Origin: Amaranthus tricolor
Taxonomy: Eukaryota > Streptophyta > Magnoliopsida > Caryophyllales > Amaranthaceae
DNA: 64,000 nucleotides
Direction of reading: 5' to 3'
NCBI RefSeq assembly: GCF_026212465.1
Contig: NC_080050.1
Location: 3,472,644 to 3,536,643 of the forward strand
Positions within the stretch are counted from its first letter, which is position 1. The number at the start of each line of letters is the position of its first letter. Shown one piece after another: positions 34,650 to 44,183 of the stretch. The translations under genes were made by a program, and so were the position numbers. The notes below the pieces were generated by a model, which was not told the origin of the DNA, did no database searches, and worked only from the letters and a program-made list of their open reading frames with translations.

Positions 34650-37600
34650 TTAAGAAACGTAGGGAAGTCGTTTGGTCATGAGGATTCGTCGTTTCCTTCC
34701 TATCAAAGTAACCCAAATAGGGTCTCGAGAAACTATTTGAAAGCCAGCGCTTGTGTACAATGAGCGTGCACCCCAATCGTCTTCGTATGCTCTTAGCACT
34801 AGATACTCGTAGCCCCATAACACGGCTATTACCTCACAGGCTTTCAGCAGCACAGTTGCCACTTTCTGTCTCCTGCACATTTGCTAAAACGATGTCATTG
34901 ATGTATATATTATGGTTCAAAGTGAAAGTCTTATACTTAACTATGGGACTAAGTGACACGTATTAAGGAATCAATTCAACCAAAATGTTAAGCTGATGCT
35001 TGAGGTCCTAAGATATGTTATATACTCTAACACGCCCCTCACACGAAAACTCTCTAGGTAGAAGTGTGGATGCAGCACAAACCCTCCTCATATCTGACGC
35101 TAAATAATCCACTATGAAGGGTTATTGAGATTCGAACACGTGACGTCTTGTCACATTGACTCCTGAATGTAAGGAACTAATTCAACCAAAAACTTAAGTT
35201 GATGGCTGACACCCTAAGATATGTTATACACTCTAACAACATGAGCCTAGGTATATAAATTGTTGGACTGTTCACTTCACATTGCGTCAATATTACGTAC
35301 ACTTGACCATAATAAATAGAATAATTGAACGCTTCAATTTGATTCAAAATATTTGATTTTTTCATATAATGACAAATTGAACACTTGAACATGTATCCAA
35401 GACCAAATCCGAGTAACGTTGATTACTAGCGGCCAAGCTTGGCTTGAGTGTTTAGACTTAAGAGCATCATGTTTTAGTTTGAATCCCAAAAACATTCCAT
35501 ACTACTTTATGATAGTATTAGTATTTCTCGATGGATCAGTTAGAGAGACGTATCATTTAAACGAACCTATTAGTTCGAAAGACTTATAATTTGATCATAG
35601 ACTCGAACTTTACTTTTTCTACAGAAGTTTACCAATTTGAAGTTGTCCAAAAGATCAAAAAATAGTGGATGAAGTTTCAAGGCAAAGACCTGAAGTTGTT
35701 AGAAACTGCGATTCCTGATATGTAGAGATACTCCTCGGCTCCTAGAAGGTGTGGGAGCACATCAGCATCTCTAAATACAGTAACATCAACGACACCCACA
35801 AGTTGTTGTTGATTCTGGTGTGCCTGAGACTTCGTCGAGCCAATAACCTTGTCTTCCTTAGCTGGTTCCGCCACCAGACATGCATACCTGTTTTTTTTCC
35901 TTGTTAATAAAGCAAATTGTATTCATTTAACAGTCATGACATATGGTCTATGGTAATAGTGCCTTATCGAATCGAATGCTGCACAAGAATACCAGATTGA
36001 TTTCCCCTAGCAGACTCCTTTGGAGTAGAAGATGCCCCTAGTGGAGTTAGATCCCATAACTTCCCGACCATGGGTGTTGTGTTCGATAGATGACATTTTA
36101 GTTGACCTTTAGCTTTCGGCTTTTTACTAGGTCAATCAGTCAAAAAAAGTGGTGGTAAATAATTTTTAAGCTATAACCAAAATAGAACACCTATTTGCCA
36201 AACACTCTCGTGTCACGCAAACCTTACCCCTTGGACCACATACTCCTTGAGAGTACAAGATATGTGATAACCTCCAGATTGTGTCGTACAAACTTTAACC
36301 GGCCACTAGGTCCAGGCCGTTTACTCGGTTGATTTAACAATACATTAGAGGTATTTAAAACAGATCTGATGACCCGACATTTACCCGACCTTGAACCTGA
36401 TTTGATCCAACTTAAAAATTAAATTTATAATTATGTAAAAACAACATGAATACAAGACCGATGTTGAACTGATTTGAAACACACAAGACCCAACGACCAG
36501 AATGAACACCTCTACAATACATTAATTCCTGCTTTCATTTTCACCCTAAAATGCAATACAATAAATGGGTTTTTCTAGCATAGTATTCATGTTGTATCTT
36601 TATATATGAAATCAAAATGTGACTGATTATTTAATTGACTTGGATTTAATTGAAAAAGATGCAAAAATACATTTTGAACCAATGCAAGTACTAACCTATC
36701 TGGAGGAGAGTTCCTTAATCTATAAAGAAGTCCAGCAAGAACCTCAGCCTGCAAAGAAAAATATATACTTCATATATGGTTATTACTACATCATTTTACA
36801 AGGACATTATAAGATATTAATGGTTTGTTCCTATTCTGCTCAAACTCAAAATCACATTTTCAAACACCAATGCATGTCTAAGTGTCAGGCCCGTTCCTAA
36901 CCCTACGCAAGTTAGAAATTTATTTATAATCCAAAGCTAAAAAAGCCCAATAACTCAATTCAACAATATTGTCATATATAAAACGTAAAACGTCATTTTA
37001 AAATTGTAACTTTACTTTTACCATAACACCCATTAAAGATCGAACGTATAAAAGATCTATTTCTTTGATTGTGCCAAATAAGACTCATAAAATATAAAAT
37101 TGCCAAGTGTCAACTTTATAAAATCTTGGATCTCTGTTTTACTTTGTATATTCTTCACTTGCATATTTGAATAATTTATAACACTTACAAGTAAAAAAAC
37201 ACAATTTTAATGCAATTTTGGGTCTCTAGCTTTCCCAAATCTTGGATTCATAACGTAACAAATATTTAAAGCTCAGCATGTGAAAAATGCAGAAATACAT
37301 ATAACCTTTACCTCATTGTTTTATTACTGTATAATATACTTCTTTTCTTTAATTACTTGGCTTTAGGACTAAAATTTTAAAATATAGAATAAACGGAACC
37401 TTAAAAATTATTGAATTTTTTTCTTATATATAATTTGGGAAAAAATAGTTTAATTAAGTCCTAAAAATTCAAATAGGTATCCCTCTTACATATTCTATTT
37501 AGTTTGAAGAATTATAAATTCAAATTAAAACCAATAATTTGATTTCATACTTATGAAATTCAGATAAATTATAATAAATTATAATTAAATTCTAGACTTA

Positions 37601-38785
37601 ATGACGAATTAAAATATTTTATTACAAATTCATAAATCACTATCATATACATCATCAATTCTAAAATATTTATTACATTAAATTTATGGGTATTATTCAT
37701 CTATCAAGCTAATTTTATAGGCTAATATATTAAAAAAAAGTACAATCAAAGTAAATTCTTATTTAAAACGTTTAATCGCATACTTTCACGACATATATAA
37801 TTTTAGATATAAATGTTAAGAGTATATAACATATCTTAGGGCTTCAACTATCAACTTAAACTTTTAGTTGAGTTGATTTCTTGACATGGTATCAGAGCCA
37901 ACGTGATAAAAATGAATTCGAATCTCAACCATCCCTCATCTAAATTGGACTATTTAGCGCCAAGTAATAAAGAGGACCTGTGCTACATTCAAACTTCTAG
38001 CTTCTAGTTTAAAGTGCTCTCATGTGAGAAGGCGTGTTAGAGTATATAATATATCCTGCAGCTTAAACTATCAGCTTAAACTTTTGGTTGAATTGATTAC
38101 TTGACATGTTAAGAGTATATAACCTATGCGTAATCCCACTTCTAACCTAATGGACTCTCATATGAAGGGAAGCGTTAGAGTATATATAACATATTCAAGA
38201 AGTCGCTACCATAAGCTTAAATTGATGATTAAGTTACAAAATATATTATATACTCTAACAATTAATAATCAAAATTACACGTTAGAATGCATAAAAAAGT
38301 GAAATGTAACGAACATAATAGAACAGAATGGATTAATTATACAGGAAAAATACCTTGAAGAATTGAAAGAACCAATCATCAAAGACAAGAGAAGGATTAT
38401 GAAAAGAATAAGCTTGAATATCAGCAACCTTCCTCATCTCAGTCATTTCCTCTACCATCCTCCTTACCTTCCAACCATACTCCCTCACCAAATACTCCAT
38501 TTCTTTACTTTCTTCCATCCCATTTAAACTTGTACTTCTTTCAATCATCTCTTCTTCAACCGTCTGATCAATCATCATCTCCAGCACCTCATCTTTACTC
38601 GGTGGACGCTGTTGTACCAGAGTACTACCGCTTTTTCCACTAACACATGATAAACCATGATGCTTCCTTTGTTGTAATAATAATATTGATGATGATGGAA
38701 TAATAAATGGGTATAATTTGGATTCTCTAAAATTTGAGAAGTTTCTAGAAAAGTTGATTATTTGATGATTAGCATTAGCCATCAT
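34650..38785 (-). CDS. GNAT-family N-acetyltransferase, probably plastid-targeted
   Basis: GCN5-related acetyltransferase resembling the plant plastid GNAT group, which acetylates protein N-termini and lysines using acetyl-CoA; substrate not deducible. Four exons (38354-38785, 36696-36748, 35690-35887, 34650-34872) join in phase to 301 aa. The Ser/Asn-rich N-terminus (about 1-60) looks like a transit peptide. Then come REYGWKVRRMVEEMTEMRKV, the AYSFHNPSLVFDDWFFQFF block, LVGVVDVTVFRDADVL, EEYLYISGIAVSNNF, KACEVIAVLWGYEYLVLRAY and DDWGARSLYTSAGFQIV. The acetyl-CoA phosphate-binding motif A (normally R/Q-x-x-G-x-G/A) reads Q-K-V-A-T-V at about 230-235, lacking the glycine. The start is the ATG-ATG at 38785, favoured over an in-frame ATG at 38812 that precedes a poly-Phe codon run. 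Intron 1 and intron 3 both contain TRIM copies. Confidence 0.9.
34961..35238 (-). mobile_element. TRIM-like element in GNAT intron 3
   Basis: LTRs 34961-35032 (72 bp) and 35168-35238 with a 135-bp internal region containing GAGATTCGAACACGTGACG. The flanks ACACG and ACATG are a near-match target duplication. The element starts only about 90 bp from the exon-4 acceptor. Confidence 0.87.
37814..38260 (+). mobile_element. TRIM-like cluster with foldback in GNAT intron 1
   Basis: LTR 37814-37886, a perfect primer site TGGTATCAGAGCC at 37887, internal region to 38034, and LTR 38035-38106. Immediately after, a third LTR start (38107) is joined to an internal remnant. A foldback unit follows (about 38173-38260) in which GTTAGAGTATATATAAC faces its complement ending TATACTCTAACA. 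Confidence 0.87.
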
Positions 38786-41069
38786 TTTGTCACACAAAAA
38801 AAAAAAATTCATATGATCAACTTATGTGTTATCACAATAACATTTTACTGTGTGTTATACTTTAACTATTGTATTAAATATCTTTCTATATTTATTTGAA
38901 TTTATTTTTTTAAACAAAAATGTGTAATGTAACAATCCCAGAAAAGAAGTTAATAATGTAATAATTATTATTATTATTTTTTTTTTTTGTGTGTATGAGT
39001 ATATTTTGGAAAAAAAAATGAAGAAAATATGAGGAGAAAATAGAGATTAGGTATAAGTGGTGGTGAGTAAGGAAGAAGTATGGAAAAGACATGGGAGAAG
39101 TGTAGCCTAACATTTGGCTTATGTTAGATTTTGTGTTAGTGGTACGCCGAGAACTAGGAATCAATGCGGAACACTCAACAAATTTTCAAAATCAGACGGT
39201 TTCAACGTGAAATTAATTTAGGAAAATTCTATATGGTAGCTATGAATTTTTGTAAAAGATTAGTGGTAGCAAGTCTTTAAAAAATTTCACAAAATAATAT
39301 TGTACTTTTAAAATTTAAGTTGTCGTAACACTAATGTCCAAAAACGTTAGATTATACATTAAGTTGTGAAATTTTGTTTTTACTTTTATTTTTTCATTTA
39401 AACACAATAATTTTTTTTCCTTAAATTTCCACAAAATGACATTGTTCTTTTGGAATTTAAGATATTCATAACATTAATGACTAAAAAAACGTTAGATTAT
39501 ATGTTAAGTCGTGAAATTTTAAAAGTACAATGCTATTTTGTGGAATTTTTTTATAAGATTAGCTACTACTAGCCTTTTGCAAAAATTCGTGTCTACCATG
39601 TAGAATATCTCTTATTTTTATTGGACTAAGCAAATGTATACTTAATGTGTTAAAGTCATCACTTAAAATAAAGAGATCACTTACAGATTTAAAGTAGTCA
39701 CTTTTATAGTCTTAAATTGGTCACTTATAATTTTAAAGTGATCAATTAGAAAAGTAGAGTAATTATATGGGTTCACCTCATGTGAGACGTTCTCATAATA
39801 CAAAACTTGATGGGAACATTTTGCTTTAATAAATTTTGAGCTACTCTTGTGAGAGACCGTCTTCGGTAAGACGACCTCAAATAAAGAGCTCATATTCTCA
39901 TAATATGTATTAAATGGGTTATTTAACCGATACGTCTCACACTTAGACCATCTTATACAACAATAGTAAATATTGTGTTTCCTATAAATTTGCCGATTAG
40001 TCACTGAGCTTGATTGGGATGTCCAGTTTGGACGTAGGACTTCATTTGGGCTTTTGATAGGACTTAATTTGTTTAGTGCAAAAGTATCATTTCAAATAAC
40101 TTAGGGTGTGCTTGGATGAAAGGAAATGGAGGGAAAGAAAGAGGAGGGATTTAGAGGGAAGAAGAATTCCTTATTTAGATAGCAAAATGCGAGAAAAGAG
40201 ATTTGGAGGGGAGGAAATTGAAAGGATTTGATGGATACTTTTTATTAAGGTTTTAATTTCTTCAAAGTGAGAAAGATTTGAAGGAAAAACTCTTATCTAT
40301 CTTCCTTTCTCTTTCATTCCCTCATATACAAACAAGAATAATTTTCCTCTCATTTCTCATTTCTTCCTTTTCCTTCCCTCCCTTCCCTTTTCTTTCCTTT
40401 CCTTTCTCTCTAAAATTGTTATCCAAACATAGTATTAGTGTTGGTTTTCTAATCTATTTTCTATTTCAATTCTTAGAAAAAAAATTTATTTTTCCCAGTA
40501 ATTACAAACTGAAATTGAAGTTGATTTTTCAGTTGATTTTTCCCAATAATTACATAAATAAAATTAAGACACCTCTTAAGCTTGGATTTTTCAATTGAAG
40601 TTGATTAAAAGAAAATAATGCAAATAATTATGGGTTGACAAGTAGTTGAAGGTTATTTCTTTAAAAATAATTTGAAGAAAATACTTTCAACTATTATTGA
40701 TTAATTCAAAATACATTCAACTATCATTTAACCATGTCTATGTATACTCCTAAATATTGAGATGCTTGACTTTATGTACCCCCAACTCTTGCTAATCCAC
40801 TTAAAATACCCCAAAAACTGCCAGGTTAAGTATTCCAATATTTAGGGGTATATAGAATTAAATGATAATTAAGAGTATTTCAAGTCAATCAACAATAGTT
40901 GAGAGTATTTTTTCACATTTTTCTTTCTTTTATTATATTTTTAAAAAATGTTTAATTTTTACTACCAGCAGTTCAATTAATTTTGATAAAAAATTAGAAC
41001 TGCATAGGTGAGATGAAGAAGCTTTTGATAAAAAATTGCTTATGTGCAAACTGCAAAGAGCGAAAATTA
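38786..41069. other. Intergenic stretch upstream of the GNAT gene
   Basis: No gene recognised. A TGAGAC-type repeat pair lies at 39625-39965 and a Tourist-like MITE at 40104-40434. At 39230-39600 a TGTCGTAACACTAATG...TACAATGCTATTTTGTGG block reads as an imperfect inverted repeat. Confidence 0.45.
40104..40434. mobile_element. Tourist/Harbinger-like MITE
   Basis: The left end GGGTGTGCTTGGATGAAAGG and inverted right end TACTATGTTTGGATAACAA are similar. They are followed inward by purine-rich and matching pyrimidine-rich arms. A 3-bp TTA target duplication flanks it (40101-40103 and 40435-40437). The long open frame in the pyrimidine arm is not a gene. Confidence 0.7.
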
Positions 41070-41338
41070 TACATCAACCACTTTTTAAAAGGAAATTCAA
41101 AAAAAAATTAATACGTTTTAATAACTTTATTCAAAAAACAAATTTCGTTCAAACTTTTTTCTCAAAATAAGCGTCCTTGGCTCCAAAGTTAAGCTTGGTG
41201 TATAATTATTGTTATTAAGAGCGAATTAAAAAAAATAGTCAACAATTTAGTCAAGTGTAACGGCGACCTACCTTATGCTTGACTTGAAGTCAGAACTGAG
41301 AATCAATGTTTATCACCAGTAAGTGAAAGTCCAAATGA

Positions 41339-41677
41339 TTATGGAAAAATTACACCAAAAAATATAATCAGTTTCCAAAAGTTTCATTTGAGGAATCCAA
41401 GTTAGTTCATAGAAGAGCCAGTGACGAAGTTCATCAGCAAAACGCTGGGGTTGGAGTAAGTGGGAGGCATGACCAAGTAGTTCATTGTAGCTCAAACGCA
41501 TCGTTTCAGCAAAGGAAATCTGGGTTGATGAGAATGAAGACAAAATCTAGATTTCAAGACCCGCCTGAAGAGGATAATAGGAGATCCGGGAGTGTAAATC
41601 GAGCTGGGTTAATGGTAAAAGTGAGGAGATTGAAGGAGATGATCCATTTGAGGAAGATTTAGAGGAATTTAAGAAAG
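41339..41677 (+). pseudogene. Captured fragment resembling MSL10-type mechanosensitive channel N-terminus
   Basis: A plus-strand frame runs open from 41339, after a TGA, for about 100 codons. It contains FPKVSFEES, SNASFQQRKSGLMRMKTKSR, then FQDPPEEDNRRSGSVNRAG. About position 41620 a one-base shift moves the reading to a neighbouring frame with KSEEIEGDDPFEEDLEEFKK, ending at a GGTAAAT that looks like a preserved exon donor. The order (SFxRRK..LxRxKTKSRxxDPPEE..RRSG..., then DDPFxEEDLxxEFKK) is what I know from the cytosolic N-terminal region of plant MscS-like (MSL9/10) channels. No channel domain is present. The frameshift and the position between long TIRs indicate a transduplicated pseudogene fragment. 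Confidence 0.55.
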
Positions 41678-41834
41678 GTAAATTGAATTTTTTTACAATT
41701 TTGTAATGTTTAAGTTTAGAGTTAATTGTTGCTGCATTAATTTGTAATCTTGTTTTGTAATCTTGTTATTGAGGATTTAAGGAAGAAAGTCATTTGGGAT
41801 ATGAAATTATGGAAATAGGAAGTTATGGATTTGG

Positions 41835-41976
41835 TTTTAAGTCGCTGTTAGTAACAACTTTATCCCTGACTAAATTTTTAACTATTTCTTTTAATTCGCT
41901 GTTGGTAACAGTGACTTTACCCTTAACTAAACTTTTGACCATATCTTTTAATTCGCTGTTAGTAACAGCGAATATA
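41835..41976. repeat. Three-unit tandem repeat (about 55-57 bp) inside the long-TIR element
   Basis: Units start with TTTTAA(G/T)TCGCTGTTAGTAACA at 41835, 41889 and 41946. The third is cut off by the right TIR. The core TTCGCTGTTAGTAACAGCGAA is itself palindromic. Confidence 0.8.
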
Positions 41977-42100
41977 CACCACACCTAACTTTGAAGCCAA
42001 AGACGCTTATTTTGAGAAAAAAGTTTAAACGAAACTTATTTTTGAATAAAATTATTAAAAAATCTTATTTTTTTCGAATTTTCTTTTTAAAAGCTATTAG

Positions 42101-44042
42101 TCTAAAGTCCATTGCTCTCTGAGACCATTCCCACGAGTAAAGAAATCTTTCTCAAGTAGAAGTTTTTTTTGGGAAAAAATAACTCACACTAGAGAGGTTT
42201 AAAAAATTTTCATGCATAGAAAAAAAATTTTCCACTCAACCTGTGGAAATTTTTATATTGTGGAAGAAAATGTGAAATTTAATCACATTTTGACAAGTGT
42301 CCCAAAAATATATACATATGTAATATATTAAATAGGTTTTATTTTATTTATAAATATACTAAAAATATATACAAATATACAAATGGTCATAAAATTTTAG
42401 GCTCTATAATTAGACACCAATTTAACAATTTTGCTATAGTTTAGTATGCTTTTTTTAATTCTACATAAATTAATATTTAAGTTGTGAGGAAACTTTTTTG
42501 TTTTCTCATTGATGGGATAAGTTTTTTATGTCACAAAAAATAATGTGGATGAGAGGGAAAATATAGAAAGAAATGATGAAGAATTTTTTTTCCACACCAT
42601 TGAGAGTGCTTTGACTATCTCATAATATATGATTTGCATTTTGAATGAAATTTAGTGAAAAAGACTAATTGAGAGCATAAGAGAAAAAAACAAGTAGATG
42701 ATTGAAATAAGTAATTAAAATGAATGGAGCGATTAATTTTGTAGAACAAATAAAAAGAAAGAAAGCAGGACATAAATTTTATGTGGTAACCATAAGCTTT
42801 TTCACGTGGTGAAGAAACAGTTTTTATCCACGTAGTGGACAAATGTTTTTTTATCCACGTGGTGACACTATGTTATTAATTTTTCTACTTGATAGACAAA
42901 AAGTTAAAGTTTTTGCTCAATTTACATTATTAAACAAACGTCTCATTATTCACATAAGACTTTGCAAAAATCTGTTTGAAATAAGTACTTATTTATTTTA
43001 ACAGCCTCTCCTCTTTTTCTCTCTTTTCCCTCTAAAAAACCTTGATCTCTATAGTTGGTTTGGGGCTATCATCAACCTTTTGGTTGCCTTTTGGTTGATG
43101 TTAAGCCTTTAATCTTTCCGTTTTAAGCTTTTTCAATATGATCAGAATAAATATTTGTTCTCTCCCTACAGGAGTGTTGTTCTACCCATCCATTGGGTTG
43201 ATTCTATCCATATATTGGGTTTAATCTCTCTACTCGTCTCTCTACTCGTGAGAGTTTGGGGTTATGAATTTTGTTCTCTAGTTGATTTGTTGATAGAGAT
43301 TAATGCGATAATGCAGCAAATACCAAAATTGCAATTACCATCAACTACATCAAATTCAATTCCATCTCACGACTACAACAGATCGAAAGACCCCCTCATA
43401 GAAGGCTGTATGAAACAGTAATGTGGAAGAGGATATTCATAATTGTCAAATCTCATACACAACGATCGTAGTTTTGTTAATTCTGAATTATATTTTGTTA
43501 AAGTTGTTATGTATTTGCTAATTTTTAATTCTGATGTAAATGTCGTATGACTCTTTATTAATGAATTAGATATTATTAAAAAAATATATAATTTCTTATC
43601 ACATTCAATAGTAATACCGATGGACACTAAGGTGTTCATTTGAGTAAAAAAAAATACTTATTTATTTTAACAAAAATTTTAATATTTTATCTGCCACATA
43701 AAAAGTTTAAAACTCAAAATCACCGTATGAATTAAAAAAAAAATGTTAACCACATAAAAAAAGTCAAAAACTCAAAATTACTTAAAAAAGAGCCAAAAGC
43801 CCATTCTAGCAGCTTCTTCCTTCAAAAACCAAACCACAAAATATCAACAATACCCATCATAAGTCACTTCATATTCCAAGTTTTACATTCATTTTACTTA
43901 CCATTTTCCAACTTACAGATCCTCCTGGACTCTCCTAGCCTTTTCATATAAAGCCAAACCACAAAATATCATCCAAATCCAACGATCACCACTCTCTTTC
44001 ATCATAATCCCACACAATCCAACGGCCAAAATCTAAAGATCC
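42101..44042. other. Intergenic stretch upstream of the chloroplast Hsp70 gene
   Basis: No gene recognised. An 88-codon plus frame at 43155-43421 shows no domain I can name. The last few hundred bases (about 43800-44042) are the proximal upstream region of the Hsp70 gene. Confidence 0.45.
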
Positions 44043-44080
44043 TTCTAGAATACTCTCCCTCCAAAACTTCTTTTTATAAA
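44043..44080 (+). promoter_or_regulatory. Candidate heat-shock element and TATA box of the Hsp70 gene
   Basis: TTCTAGAA (44043-44050) is a TTCnnGAA inverted pair, the core of a heat-shock-factor site. It lies 25 bp upstream of a TATAAA (44075-44080) and about 105 bp upstream of the TATA-compatible start ATG at 44184. Only one clean pair is present, so heat regulation is plausible, not shown. Confidence 0.5.
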
Positions 44081-44183
44081 CATGATCATCTTTCTCGCTT
44101 CTTTCTAACCCAGATTCTAAAAGCCCTGTAAAACCAATAACTCATACTCATTGTTCTTCTGTGAAAGCTTAGTGTGCATTTTC

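Larger units (their letters stand above)
41070..42100. mobile_element. Mutator-like long-TIR element (Pack-MULE candidate)
   Basis: The left arm (about 41077-41212) and the inverted right arm (about 41964-42097) match over some 130 bp. Shared blocks include AAACTTTTTTCTCAAAATAAG, CGTCCTTGGCTCCAAAGTT / CGTCTTTGGCTTCAAAGTT, GGTGTATA and TTTATTCAAAAA. The enclosed 750 bp has no transposase. It holds a recognisable host-gene fragment (41339-41677) and a three-unit tandem repeat (41835-41976). Outer termini and the expected 9-bp target duplication could not be fixed by eye. Confidence 0.7.

Noticed and set aside
40278..40598. 106-codon Phe/Leu/Ser-rich open frame
   Set aside because: It lies in the pyrimidine-rich arm of a Tourist-like MITE; hydrophobic composition follows from the CT-rich DNA.
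41313..41543. Minus-strand 76-codon frame MSSFSSTQISFAET...
   Set aside because: It is the antisense shadow of the plus-strand MSL10-like captured fragment, which has recognisable motifs.
43155..43421. 88-codon plus frame with hydrophobic stretch
   Set aside because: No family recognised and no exon signals; kept as unannotated spacer.
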